Source of the DNA: Stercorarius parasiticus
Lineage: Eukaryota; Chordata; Aves; Charadriiformes; Stercorariidae
Assembly: GCA_013396915.1 (NCBI GenBank)
Contig: VWZL01002566.1
Location: 248,001 to 312,000 of the forward strand
Direction: 5' to 3'
DNA length: 64,000 bases
Under the pieces are notes generated by a model. It saw nothing but the letters and a program-made list of their open reading frames with translations, was not told the DNA's origin and did not search any database. Below, piece by piece: positions 51,801 through 64,000 of this stretch (its first letter is position 1; each line of letters begins with the position of its first letter). A program made the position numbers and the translations under genes.

Positions 51801-53775
51801 CAGAACAGTTATGTTCAGAAGACACACCTTGTACATTCAGCGCATGCCTGCTGGCGTGATTAAAACTGTAAGTAAAACAGACATCAAGGACAGTAAATGT
51901 TGTCTGCAGTCATCAAATACTTTCTACAGCACAGATTTCCAAAGTTTCCAATGGTAGTTATGTACAAATTTCTCAATGAAAGTCACTGGAAGATGTATGC
52001 CTCAATATCTTTTGGATCTTTGGAAGTCTGTTTTTCTTGTCGTCCGTCTCAGCTACAAAGGTTTTTTTTGAGTTGTGGTTATGCCCTAGTGTTCTTCAAA
52101 TCATTAATTCTGCCACTGTATTTATTAGGAACAGAATGGGGTCCTCCAGAAGGAACAGTGGACAAGCTGCCTCTCTGAGCTTTTTCTGAGTGCTACACAT
52201 AAGTAAGTAGCCTTTATCATCTTCACTCTATCATCCACTTATATTTGATTTTCTTTTTCTGACTGACTTTTACAGAAACCAAAGAGCAAAGCCCTGATCT
52301 TTTTCATATTAAAAAGGAATTTAAAAAAGAAATATCAGAAATGTCTGCATTTCCCCCACTGTTCTATTGCCTACAGATTAATTAACCCAAATACACTTTT
52401 ACTTTAAATGACATTTTAAAAATACACTTGGAGCAGCCTGCAGAATATTCATGGGAGATCATTTTGTGCAGTCTCATTGCAGAAGTCAAATTATAATTCA
52501 GCAATAAATTTGTGGCAATAGGTATAATGAAAACACCATCATTATTTGAGATACAGCTATATGACTGGAGGTATTGAAATTACTTACTGAAAAGTACATT
52601 TTTTTAGACTTCATGAGACATTTTATTATTACTATACTCTTTTTTAAAATATATTTTGTTGCAGGCTGGTTCTAGATCAGGACTCTCCTGTGTTGAGGAG
52701 TACACAAACATGAAACAAGCCAAAAAGAGAGAGTGGACTGTAATCCTACACCGGACACTGGAAAATGAAATCAGACATCCCATAATTTAAAGATATCTGC
52801 ATGAAAGACATGAAAAATATTGTGAAGGAGATAATGCCTAAGCAATCAGTGCAAGTTTGGGTTTTTTTCAGTTTACTGTTCCTTAGGGTAGGATTTTGTT
52901 TATATTATGCTACTTAATTTTTTGTCTCTTGCCTTTTACCAACTAGGTCATTCTGCAAAGTTCTGTGCCAAGAATTTGGACAAAATATATTACCCTCTGA
53001 GGATTTATAACATAATTCTGTCTCATTATGCCTGATGTTTTTCTCTTCATGTCACGATATCCTCAAAGAGGAAAGAAATAAAACAGCTTGTCTTCTTGAC
53101 AGGAAGGCACAAACAGACTGGAAAAATTAGTTGCAGCAATTAGAAAATATGATGATGCCAACTCATGTGCACTTCTGAAAATATACTAGAACAAAAGGGA
53201 ACCACTTAAAGAGTGTATGAAGTTCCCTGTGAGGTGGAAATGGCAAGGATAATAATTACAAATGCTAAGATATTTCAGCAGTAATCAAGCAGTGAACTTT
53301 CATCAGAAAAACAGAGGTTCTTCTTCATATCTTATTCCTGCCTGGTTAGCACTGACCTCTAGCAATGTAACCTATAAAATAGACAGTTGTTTGCTGACCT
53401 AATGTGTAGTAGAAATTGAAATATGTATCTATTTTTACCAGAATGGTAAAAAATCCTCAAATTTGTATTTAATTACGTTTGTCGACTCCTTCAACAGATT
53501 TAACTTAAAATGAACAGAGCTGTCATCTATTTTGTGGACATTAAACTAGCTATAAAGCAAATTTTAACTCCATGCATATGGAAACTCACAACTTAATGAA
53601 GAAAGTTTCAATTACCATAGATTAATGTGGCAATAAGGGAGTTTTAAAATAAATATTGGCTTAATTTGATTTTATGGTTTACTAGTTAGCAAAAATAAAC
53701 AGAAAATTGTAAAAGAGATGTTCATTTTAAAAGTTTGGAATGCTTTCTAAAAATCTCATATTTGGTTTTCTGAGG

Positions 53776-54190
53776 TACAAATTATTGCCTCAGTCCTTAG
53801 TAGTAGAGTCGGTTGGTCCCTGAGTACCCAGACCCCTGAGCTAGTAGATAGGAGTGGGGAGCAAAATGAAGCCCCCGTCATCCAAAGGGAGATGGTGAGG
53901 GACCTACTCCAACACCTGGACATACACAAGTCTATGGGGCCAGATGGGATCCACCTGAGGGTACTGAGGGAGCTGGTGGAACTGCTCACTGAGTCATGTT
54001 CCATCATCTACCAGCAGTCCTGGCAAACCGGGGAGGTCCCAGTTGATTGGCATCTAGCAAATGTGACGCCCATCCACAAGAAGGGCTGGAAGGATGATCC
54101 AGGTAACTACAGGCCTGTCAGTCTGACCTCAGTGCCTCTGAAAGGTCCTTTCCAACCTAGGCAATTCTAGGATTCTACAATTCTATAATT
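53776..54190 (+). mobile_element. CR1 LINE, internally deleted: start of reverse transcriptase joined to the 3' tail
   Basis: The frame 53892-54170 encodes the beginning of the CR1 ORF2 reverse transcriptase: MGPDGIHLRVLRELVEL, then QQSWQTGEVPVDWHLANVTP, IHKKGW and NYRPVSLTSVP (the family has KS(M)GPDGIHPRVL, W...ANVTPIHKKG and NYRPVSLTS in this order). Just after SVP, near 54136, the sequence jumps to the 3' end block (AAAGGTCCTTTCCAACC) and a degraded ATTCTA tail. The catalytic part of the polymerase and the rest of ORF2 are absent, so this copy is dead. The 5' end is truncated near 53776. Confidence 0.92.
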
Positions 54191-54360
54191 CAAACCCAGG
54201 AGCTACAGAGGAATTTCACATGCAGGAATGGGAGAAAGAAGGAACAGAAAGAGACAGGATATTTGCCCTTTCCTCCTTCATTACTCTGTATTGCCCTAAT
54301 CTCAACTAATTTTTCATATGCATAATCTTTGTCATTGTGTTTCCCTGCCCTAGAAAGAGA

Positions 54361-54670
54361 ATTATAGAATCATAGAATTGTCTAGGTTGGAAGGGACCTT
54401 TAAGATTATTAAATCCAACCATCAACTTAACACTGACAAAACCACCACTAAACCATGTCTCTAAGCTCCACGTCTACCTGTCTTGCCATCCAGGGATGGC
54501 AATTCAACCACTTCCCTGGGCAGCCTGTTCCAATGTTTGATAACCTTTTCAGTGTAGAAATTTTTCCTAATATCCAACCTAAACCTCCCCTGGCGCAACT
54601 TGAGGCACAACATTTCCTCTTGTCCTATTACTTGTTACTTGGGAGAAGAGAGTGACCCCCACCTCACTGC
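54361..54670 (-). mobile_element. CR1 LINE fragment, 3' end, minus strand
   Basis: On the plus strand the copy begins with TATAGAATCATAGAATTG and GGTTGGAAGGGACCTTTAAG, the reverse complement of the CR1 tail, and continues through CCCTGGGCAGCCTGTTCCAATG to GAGTGACCCCCACCTCACTG. The CTAAACCATGTCTCTAAGCT block marks a subfamily different from the other copies here. It is truncated at its 5' end and has no coding capacity. It faces the preceding CR1 tail to tail at a distance of 170 bases. Confidence 0.93.
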
Positions 54671-57600
54671 AGTAGTGTAATATTCTCTGGGGCAACTCTC
54701 CTGAGCCAGCATTCATTAATATTAAAGTATGGGACTCCAGAGAAATGCATGGGAGGGCTGTACATCAAAAGGAAGCCTTTCACACAAATGAGCATATTCT
54801 AACCTCAGTTGAATCTTCTAGTAAAATCTCCTTTAGTGGGCTAAAGTAACTTTGCTGTCAGTAGGTGATAGTCATCAATCTTCTGATTATCATATTTTTT
54901 TGCTTGGCAAAGAGGATTCAGCAGCAAGAGCAGAGATTTCTAAACGGATTATATCTTTTTCCTTTTTAAGCCTTTTTGTGTGTTCTGACTCATGGAATGG
55001 CAATATTGCATCTCAGCATTTGCCTTTGTATAGAGAAATTAAGAGAAAAATAATAGTCTGTCAGGGGGGTTTTTTAAAGCAAATTCTAAGTATTTCTAAA
55101 ATTACTTCTGTATACTAAAATTGTTCATTTGATAATTCCAGAAACCTGTACCTTCCCCATGTCTTCCACTTATCCCTGATCTTTAATGTGGGACTGCAAA
55201 GATGGGAAGGAGCAATGATGAGCTCCAGAGGATTTGTCAGAGAAAATAGTCCACTCTAGATCCTAGCGAATATCTGCTCCCATCACAAGGAAAGGGCAGC
55301 TTCAAGCCCTTCTTCACAGAAGTTTCCTTGAAAATTTAACCTTCTGTAAAACTATCACCAGTTCAAAGAAAGGAGGACTTTTTTTCTCTCCCTCTCCTCC
55401 ATTAGGCTTCTCCTCTGCTATACGTATACTATGCTTTAAGTTAGAGCGTAATCCAGTAACACATTTGTAATTTATAAGTCTAATGATGTCAAAGGTTGCA
55501 AGTCTTTGTTGTTATTCTGGGTAAATTCTGACACATCTCACACCTCTAACATTGCTGGTGGAAATTTGTTCCTCACACAGCTGGTGCATGGACTTTTGGG
55601 GGAAGCTGCTCCCTCTGCTGGCCTGCAGGCCAAGAGGACAATGTGGTCCAGCTCCCTGCATGAAGCTCAGAGGATGATCCAGGTCCAGGTCAGACCTCAT
55701 CACAGCTTACTTGTACTGTGTGCCCAGGAACATGAGGGAACAACAGGCCCCTAGCAAACCTCTCTTCCACCAGGCTATGACATGTTTGGTGGTGACTTGT
55801 GGATGGGGATGACTTACTAGAAAGGAGGCCAGGCACCAGGCCTGTGTGAGGGAGAAGAAAAGAGATAAGGACCCACGGGAAGAAGAAAATCTGTCACTCA
55901 GTAGAGATATGCAAATACAAGGACTTCTCTCTTCCCTGCAGTGAGCTTTGATATGCTGATCATAGACTTTAGATAGAGACATAAAGAAGATTGTCAGTGT
56001 GCATGACGCACATTTACAGAGCAAATCCAGAGGGCAACAGACATGAAGAAAGAACGTACCTTGTTCTGTACATGCAAATGAAGAGGAAGAGCTGAATGAC
56101 TCATCCAAGCCTAGATCTCAAGGGCGAATTGTCATTACACATCTGAGGGACTCACAAAGCTATGAAGCGCATCACAGATGCACACTGTACCATTACATAC
56201 AGGCACTCACAAGAGACCCTGGGTTTGAAGCAGATCCCTCTGTTTACCCAGTCAGTTTTCCACCGATGTGTCATTGATACTTACATACAATGTCACCATT
56301 TTTTAGATCATGTTTATTATCTGCTTCAAAAATATGGGTCATCCTTCTGTTTGCCTTTCTTGTAGATGAATTACGCCCTTATGTCCATCACATTAAAAAA
56401 TTAAAATTCTAAAGCAAGACAAGCTAAAAAGTGGATTACTGGAAGGAACAACTCAGCATTCACTTTATCCACACTAAATAGGTGAGGCTTGCAAAACGAC
56501 TGCCTTTAAACCTGAATGTCTTCAAAGGTACCACAGCCTCCCATTGTCTCCTAGTACTGATAATATGTACCTTCTCCCCCTAACAACTTTCTGTCTTTCC
56601 TCCTTCCCTAATCTTTTTCAGACTGAACTCTCCCTTGAGCATAGAAAAAGAAAAGTAACAAACAATTGTTTTAATCTGTTCTGTTCCCTGAAATAGGCCA
56701 GTGAAATACCCCTGCTTTTATTTCGCTACGTTCTAAATTTTACACGTAGTCGTAGCAGGGATCCTTATTAAACAGAACTATTGAGACCCAAGGTTAGCTG
56801 CTTTTGTTGTTCTGTTAGTATTTGATTCCATTGTCATCCAGCTTCTTAGACTTACCCTTTTTAAAACGGAACTCATTTTTGTTGCTTATGTTAAAAATCC
56901 CAATGTATTCATCCTAGACAACAGGAAGACTCACACAGCTTTAGACGTAAGTTCTCCTATTGTCTATAGAGCAAAACAATTACGGTCCTTTAAAGGATTG
57001 TGTTGAGTGGATAATCTTGAGAGCATTTCTGTCACTTAAAGCTGGATAGAGTCCCTGAACTAAGCCTGTGTGATCTCTATCAATCAGCCCAAGGATCACC
57101 TTCAGGATCCCAGCCTATGCCTTATCTCCTAACTGACTCTGAGCAGAGCAAACAGACGCTGTTGTGTGCAGTGTTTCTTGGTGAATTGGCATAAATTGAC
57201 ATAGCAGAGGTGACCTGAAGCTTCTTTGATATCGCTAAACATTTTGCTGATGTCCTTTCAAGACCCTTTTGTAAGAGTGACAGTACAGACTTTCAGGCAA
57301 ATTTTTGTCTCAGATTGAGAAAACTTGGCTTAAATTCACAGAAGAAAAACAAAAGAAAACCAGCTTCCCCAAAACTGGGTATGAAACTAGGAAGTGGTTG
57401 ATACCTACCATCTGGGTGCATATATTTCAAGCCTTGCACTTCAGAAGACCCTGTTTTCTGGACAGGGCCCATGTTTGTTGTGGAGTTGAACAATTTTGTT
57501 TCTTTCCCTTTGGATTAGACATTTGAACTACGTTTTCTGCTGGGAGCTTCATATCAGCCCTTACTTAATCATCCCTTTACAGTCAGTGAAGAATTTTATA

Positions 57601-58769
57601 AGCATTTCTAAGTCATTTAAGGAATATGACCAAATAGCTACAATTGCAGTTTCAAAGAAAAGAGAATTTGACTTTTAACAGATTGCAGATTTACACATGC
57701 AAGATACTTTGCTTTGGATGGGCAGCTCCTGGCATAAACCTTCTGGGTGAAATGTAGGCTGGACTGGCTTGTGTAAAGATTATTACTTTCTCATTTTCTT
57801 CTTCAGGGTTGTGAATAAAATCTTTTCTTTCAATAGATACCAAAGATGAAGGGCAGGCATGTTTCTAACCAATATAGAAAAGGTAAAAGGACTTAAATGG
57901 AGCCAATAAAACTGGGGTTGTGAAGGAGGTGGTTGGGAACTCCCCTTTCTGTAAGAAAGAAAACAGACTTTCCCTCTGCTGCTAATGTTTCTCTTATGCA
58001 GTTCCATACTAACTGATGCATTCATATAGACCAAAAAGAGTTTATCCAAGAATGGAATGCCAGAAAAAAATGTCTAAAATATTAGCTTAAGTGGACCCAT
58101 CAGCATCTCAGTGTGAAATAAAGGAAACATTCATTACTAAGGAAATATATATAGTTTCATTATCCTCCAATAACTTCTGAGGCTTAATTAATGTTTTGCT
58201 GCATTTTGAGATCACCAGATGGGCAGCAGTGTAGAAATGCAAAGTGTTTTTTCTTATAAACACCTTCAGTTTGTGGATGAGCATCACCTCAGAGGGTTGT
58301 GAAATAAAGATATAGTCAGGTGTTTGGACAAAGGAGTGAGGCAGTTGCTGGCCAAGCTCTTTGGTGGCACGAAAGATTTTGTAAGTGTTCTGGTCCCACT
58401 TGAAGAGGAGGCTAGTGCGGACACATTCAGAGAGTTCAATATACTTTACTTAAAGTACTTCAATGTCAAAATCAGGAGACTGCTTAAAATATCACATTTG
58501 TTTAAAATAAAAAAACATATTTTGACTTTGGATTTTTCAGACCTAAAAATTTTTTCTGGTGTCTGTTTTTAAACTTCTTTCAACCTCAGCTGTGACAGAA
58601 ACTACACAAACACACAAACATAATACATGTATATTTATTTGTATAAATATTCACAAGTATCAAGACAGAAGTTGAATCCTGACTGTAGGATCAGGAGGTT
58701 CATGGAGAATCTTCATAAGTGACGGCTGGGTGTGTGGATCAAAGGAATATGATAAACCGATATCTCATT
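54671..58769. other. unassigned DNA between CR1 copies
   Basis: The part 55540-56110 is richer in GC and holds the longest stop-free stretch in the window on the minus strand (55707-56108, 133 codons if a TTG start is allowed, about 91 from its first ATG). It is Ser/Leu/Cys-rich and shows no family resemblance. The rest is AT-rich without recognised repeats. Confidence 0.45.
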
Positions 58770-59536
58770 ATCATAGAATCATAGAATAGTTTGGGTTGGA
58801 AGGGACCTTTAAAGGTCATCTAGTCCAACCCCCCTGCAATGAGCAGGAACATCTTCAACTAGATCAGGTTGCTCAGTGCCTCGTCCAACCTGACTTCGAA
58901 TGTTTCCAGGGATGGGGCATCCACCACCTCTCTGGGCAACCTGGGCCAGTGTTTCACCTATCTCATTGTAAAAAAGTTCTTCCTTAAAACTAGTATAAAT
59001 CTACATTCTTTTACTTTAAAATGATTACCCTTTGTCCTATCACAACAGGGGCTGTTAAAAAGTTTGTCCCCATCTCTCTTATAAGCCTCCTTAAAGTACT
59101 GAAAGGCCACAAAAAGGTCTCCCTGGAGACCTTCTCGAGGATGAATAAACCCAACTCTTTCAGCCTGTCTTCATAGCAGAGGTGCTCCAGCCCTCTGATC
59201 ATTTTTGTGCCTTCCTCCAGACTTGCTCCAACATGCCCATGTGCTTCTTATGTTTGGGGCTCCAGAGCTGGATGCAGTACTCCAGGTGGGGTCTCACCAG
59301 AGCGGAACAGAGGTGCAGAATCACCTCCCTCGACCTGCTGTCCCCGCTTCTTTTGATGCAGCCCAGGATTTGGTTGGCCTTCTGGGCTGCAAGCACGCAT
59401 TGTCGGCTTACGTCCAGCTTTTCATTCACCAAGTACCCCCAAGTCCTTCTCAACAGGGCTGCTCTCTATCCCTTCATCCCTCAGCCTATATTGATTCTGG
59501 AGTTGCCCAGACTCAGGTGCAGGACCTTGCACTTGG
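58770..59536 (-). mobile_element. CR1 LINE fragment, about 770 bases, minus strand
   Basis: The 3' end (CATAGAATCATAGAATAG, then GGTTGGAAGGGACC on the plus strand) is at 58770. The minus strand encodes the last third of CR1 ORF2 in pieces: frame 59199-59453 with LAAQKANQILGCIKRS and ALVRPHLEYCIQLWSP, then after a frame shift 59011-59202 with [20 protein letters not shown]. These are the conserved C-terminal blocks downstream of the polymerase active site. Homology fades at about 59536 after CTTGCACTTGG. Frameshifts and 5' truncation make it inactive. Confidence 0.95.
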
Positions 59537-60836
59537 ACACATTTATGATATTTTACATATGAAAAATTCATAATGATCAGGTGGGGACTGTGACATTTGC
59601 TGTTTAGGACAAGAAAGGGTGTGATAGATATCCATGAAATGTACAAATCCTAGTGGATCAGAAGAAATACTCTACTCTCCAGAGTAGAATACTGATTTCT
59701 TACTTCCCTGTTGTTCCTAAAGAATGCACATAAAACAGATGAGATAAAAGCAGTACTAATGGATGGGCAGTAAGGCATGGAACAGGTTGTTAAGTTTATT
59801 TTTGTGACTATAAAAAATTAACATCAGGAAATCCTTCTCCATGTTTTGGTCAGGTCAGCTACCTCATGCTGGAGGGATATTGTGGATTTTCAAGGTATGC
59901 AAAATACTATGTTAATTAGATCTATTAGAAAATGTAGACTTTGACATATTAAATAGTCTCCTTAATTATGGTAATGAATTGTTATGGCTGTTCGACTAAT
60001 GGCCTTTGTCATTCACAAAGATAAGGCATGACTGTTAGAGAAATACAGTGAGAATTAAAGTGCATGACAGAGACCAATTCAGAAAACGCACACATTCCAA
60101 AACCTTCTTTTTCTTCTATGAAATATTGTTCAGACAGAAAGATAAACACACCATTAGTCCTCTACACAATACAGAAAACCCTCAACATGGTCCAACAGGC
60201 CTAACACAACATTCCCCAAACCACCAGTTATTGTTATTTTCCTGTAGGCTAACCTGCCTCTCTGCCCCATGATTTTACTTAAGCTTAGGTTATGGAGTGA
60301 AGCATCACAATAGAAGGTTTATTCCAATTACCTCTCCTTAATAATTTCCTTGCCTCTGATCCCATAAATTTAACTTTCTTTTTTTCCACTGCTTTTATTT
60401 GGAGCTATTTACCCAGAATTTGATTGGGGTTATGAGAGCACAATAACCTGATCTTGCAGGATTTTTTTAACATATTTCAGGGACTAATACTTCTGAGGAA
60501 AGATAGGTATCGAGACATAGATTACACATCTGAAAGAATGGCAACTGTAGTGTTCTCACAAGGAAAAAAAAGGCAAACTGATTGTATCACATCAGCTGAC
60601 GGGTACCTGCTTAACTGAGAGATCCTTCTTTTGGTTGCACATCCCAGATGGATACATGAATGATTCTTCTGTTTTGGTTGTCATTATGCTGTTTCTCATT
60701 ATACTACAAGTAAGGGTAATGCAATTCCTTATTTACCTTCCCTGTGCCAGTTATGATGCTCATTCATGGCACTGATTTTAGCTGATAAGACGTCCCACAG
60801 TCTGTCCATGTTTCACATAAAATGGAGCACGAGCTT
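59537..60836. other. unassigned DNA between two CR1 copies
   Basis: There is ordinary AT-rich sequence, with no frame longer than about 75 codons and no recognised repeat. Confidence 0.5.
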
Positions 60837-61372
60837 AGAATCATAAAATCATAGAATGGTTTGGGTTAGAAGGAACCTTAAAGATCCTCTAGTTCCAACA
60901 CCGCTGCCATGGGTAGGACACCTTCCACTACACCAGGTTACCCGAAGCCCCATCCAACCTGATCTTGAACACCTCCAGGGATGGGGCATCCACAGCTTCT
61001 CTGGGCAGCCTGTTCCAGTGTCTCACCACCCTCACAGTAAATAATTTATTCCTAATATCTAGTCTAAATCTACCCTCTTTCATTTTCAGTTTAAATCGTT
61101 ACCCCTTGTCCTATCGCTACACACCCTGACAGAGTCCCTCCCCGTCTTTCCTGTAGGCCCCCTTTAGGTACTGGAAGGCTGCTCTAAGGTCTTCCTGGAG
61201 CCTTCTCTTCTCCAGGCTGAACAACCCCAACTCTCTCAGCCTGTCCTCATAGCAGAGGTGCTCCAGCCCTCTGATCATCTTCGTGGCCCTCCTCTGGAGT
61301 CACTCCAACAGAATTCTGTTGGCTTTCTGGGCTGTGACCACACATTGCCGGATCATATTGAACTTCTCTCGT
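60837..61372 (-). mobile_element. CR1 LINE fragment, minus strand, with an internal deletion
   Basis: On the plus strand it opens with ATCATAAAATCATAGAATGG and GGTTAGAAGGAACC, followed by CCAGGGATGGGGCATCCAC and CTGGGCAGCCTGTTCCAGTG, and ends in the region coding for the AQKAN block (GTTGGCTTTCTGGGCTGTG) near 61372. Between CACTCCAACA (61301-61310) and GTTGGC (61318) about 133 bases are missing compared with the copy at 58770-59536 (its 59232 to 59373). It is 5'-truncated and inactive. Confidence 0.95.
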
Positions 61373-64000
61373 TTTAGCATGCTGGGTCTCCAGGCATACA
61401 TGTAGACTTAGACAACATAAACATACAGTACAGATACTGGGGGAGTTATTTGATATCAGTACATATTTTAGTTTATTAAGAAAATGGAAAAAGTCCTTTT
61501 GCTAAAGTCAATTGTAATGGCATACGCATTGAACGGAAGGCTATGAGCAATGATGTGGAGACTGGAAGAGAATGCTCATGATCATTAAATTAAATATAAA
61601 ATCTCTCCTTGACTTCCAGGAATCAGGATTTGACCGTGGAACTTTTTATTGACTATGGTAAAAAGTAAATCACTCTATGTCAGCCTGTAATTATGTTAAT
61701 TTCCTTGCTAGCCGTACATGCATGAGACTTGAATGACCAAGACTTGTTTATTGCTCAGATTGGAAGACGTGTTCATTTTTTACTTAGTTCTTGTTTTTCG
61801 GCTTTTGTAAATACTTCATTGCAAATGCCCAAGCTCCTAGAAGCTTTAGATAATTAAGTTAATCTACACCAGATTTGTTTTGGGAGTGTTTCTGATTCAA
61901 CATTTGCTAGCAACAGAAGTTTTACAAGGGCACTGCTGCATGGAGTTTAGGTCATTAATAGATTGAGGCACTGTGTGATCTGTGGGAAGGCACCATCCAT
62001 GTAACAGTTGCCAAGTCTGTCCTCTATTGTATAAACATGATAGTTTCTTTTCCAAGAACAGTTGGAGAAAGATGAATTCAAATGTTTTTGTATCTATGGC
62101 AGATTCTTTCCCTAAGGCAATTAAAATATGGAAACAAAACATGCACTGCTCATACTTATCTCAGGAGTGAGAAAAGAGCATGAACATATGACAAATATGG
62201 AAGTAACTAATGCACTGGTGGATGGTGGCTTTGAACTATAGTGAGTAGCCCTGTACGAGAATCTAGCTATGCAAGAATAGCTGTATGCTTAATAACTAGT
62301 CCCACTATAAGCTATTTCTACTTCCTTTTATGTGTAGGTAATTTGTAACACCATGCATGCTATAAATCTCCCTCCTGTGTTTTGTTGTGCTGATAGCAGA
62401 GTATTGCAGTCTCTAACCATGAGTTTAGCTTTCATATATAATTATGGAACAATGAACACAGACAATGAGCTAAGAGTTTGGCATCTTGTTTGGTGATTAT
62501 CTATAATCCTTACAAATGAGCTGCAAAGAGAAAAGGAGAAACAAAAGAAGATGCTTCTGTGCTCGCACACTGAAATCAAGGCCCAGATAAATCTTTAACA
62601 TCATGGTATTATAACAGCTCAAACTGGTGTCAATACTCACTGCTACACTCAGGGGGAAACTGTATTTCAGGTTCCTACAGCACAGCACATTTTGTTTCTT
62701 TAGCGAACACTACAAGCAGAGTGTTGCCCAGGACAGCCTAACTACTCAACCTCTGTCTTCACCCCGTCTTCTCCAGTACTAAGCACCAAATACAAGCAAA
62801 TGTCTATCAACCTGGAAACCAGGAAGACCAACCACAATGCTAAATCACTCCCATAGCTCAAACATTTCTTTCCAAAGGCCTGTTTTGTTTTGAAATCCTA
62901 GATGTCAACATTTCCTTCTGGTATTAAGGAACTGTAAAATAACTTTACAGAATAATTTATGATGTCCTTAAGTGACTATAGAGCCAATTCTCTTCTTTTT
63001 TCAGAACTGGGAAACCATGCCCAAACTCCAAAAGCTATTTGATAACCTAACCCAGAGTTTCTGAATGCTCTAAGCACCCTTGAATTTAATCCTAGAATTT
63101 TCTGCAGCACTACAAAATGAGGATGGCTTGCAGCTCAGATTGTTAGTTAAGCAACATAAAATTAAGATTCATCCTTAGTCAGAATCATTTTTCAGTAAGA
63201 TTTACTTGAGTATGCACATGTTATATTTTGTGCCTCAGTTTGTTGTCATTGAAACCAAAAGTGGATTCCTTCCTTACAGATCTGTTTTAAATACATACAT
63301 GGAGATGCTCAAATGTTGGATTAACTATTCCAGGAATGAAGACTTTGCTGACTGCATTTTTATGTGGTATACAGTGAAAAATATGTAAACATACTTTTAA
63401 AGAATCAGCATTATTGTGGATTACAATGTATGAAAAGATGGAGAAAAGAATTTGTAGAGGAGACTGGAAAAAAAGTTACATTTGTCATTGACACTTAAAT
63501 TTGTTGAAATATGTTCATTATAGACTGCTGAATTTCAACCACAATTTGAAACAAATGCTGTGAACATGTTGGATCGCTGCAGAATCCTGCCTATGGGCTC
63601 TAAAAACTGGGCTGCACTCTTGGGACACTCCAGACAGTCCAGTCACTCCAACCACCAGCAAAAGTAATATTGAAGCTTTTAGCCTGCCCACAGCCTAGCA
63701 GGAAGGACACTACTCTTCCCCACACCAATGTGGGCTTCCACCAACCTTCCGGCCTTAAAGGGAAAAAGAAGTGTTAACAAGACCCTTTTTGGGAGAAAAT
63801 CAACAAGCCAATCAGCCTATTTCACCTCTTCTCAAATAGACATTGTTCTTTTCCTCCCTGGATTTCCATGATCTGTTATACTGGGTTATTTTTCCAGAAA
63901 AACTTAGGCTCCGCTGGGAATCCCAGGACTTCTAACATCTATCTCTCAGAGCAGTCCAGTTGAGTTAAAAATACCGTAGTTTGAGAAGTTCTGAGGACAC
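61373..64000. other. unassigned DNA to the end of the window
   Basis: No gene or recognised repeat is seen. The last 450 bases (from about 63560) are less AT-rich than the rest but carry no long frame or splice-flanked open stretch that stands out. Confidence 0.45.

Larger units (their letters stand above)
44111..53775. other. unassigned AT-rich DNA, longest stretch without a recognised element
   Basis: Nothing gene-like is supported over nearly 10 kb. Minor features are an AGTTCCC heptamer in tandem at about 45096-45114, a T/C tract at 45628-45672, and the hairpin at 45814-45838. Frames of 80-94 codons (for example 47600-47884, 49433-49717, 51897-52178) have no recognised family and no codon pattern. 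Confidence 0.45.

Noticed and set aside
53756..54007. Minus-strand 83-codon frame
   Set aside because: Antisense shadow of the plus-strand CR1 reverse-transcriptase fragment.
59182..59573. Plus-strand frames of 122 and 126 codons across the CR1 copy
   Set aside because: They are antisense shadows of the CR1 ORF2 coded on the minus strand.
1..64000. tRNA, rRNA, snRNA, known microRNA or CRISPR
   Set aside because: No GGTTCRANNCC-type B box in a plausible cloverleaf, no recognised snRNA or microRNA core, and no regularly spaced repeats were found by eye; a covariance-model search would be needed to exclude small RNAs fully.

Overview
This looks like a piece of a bird genome, and nothing in it looks bacterial. 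It is AT-rich throughout, no open frame from an ATG exceeds about 127 codons, and it carries several copies of the CR1 retrotransposon with the typical avian 3' end (a conserved 'CCTTCCAACC' block followed by a short ATTCTATG-type tail). It also carries an old LTR of endogenous-retrovirus L type, simple repeats, and at least two much older non-LTR retrotransposon tails. I cannot name the species or chromosome. I found no convincing exon of a known protein-coding gene, no tRNA or rRNA gene, no CRISPR array and no CpG island of promoter size. The window is best read as intergenic DNA or the inside of a very long intron.

Layout. 1-760: possible LTR-like sequence, then a C-rich tandem repeat that should form a G-quadruplex on the minus strand. 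760-9,500: unique-looking DNA with a purine-rich stretch and tetra/hexanucleotide repeats. 9,519-9,700: a short CR1 3' end. 9,700-26,000: mostly unassigned, with a few open or exon-like stretches (9,748-10,131; 10,294-10,538; 19,077-19,460; 22,246-22,715; 25,027-25,153) and an old retrotransposon tail at about 19,700-19,846. 26,040-26,800: ERVL-type LTR followed by a primer-binding-site-like sequence and a repeat of the LTR end. 26,800-53,770: mostly unassigned DNA with a (GT)n tract, a GC-rich islet at 34,212-34,490, a trinucleotide repeat at 39,310 and an ancient CR1 tail at about 43,950. 53,776-61,372: a cluster of four younger CR1 fragments, two of them internally deleted and two arranged tail to tail. 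61,373-64,000: unassigned.

Functional reading. No set of genes acting together can be described. The sequence-supported content is repeat history: CR1 insertions of different ages and subfamilies, one LTR insertion, and local structure-forming DNA (quadruplex, Z-DNA and cruciform candidates). I looked for an undescribed system and did not find one. The leads most worth testing are the exon-like and decayed-coding segments on the minus strand at 19.1-19.5 kb and 22.2-22.7 kb, the repeated LTR end at 26.7 kb, and possible conserved non-coding blocks at 18.5 kb and 42.4 kb. Two caveats apply: exon-like calls rest on splice consensus and open frames alone, and conservation claims have no alignment behind them.
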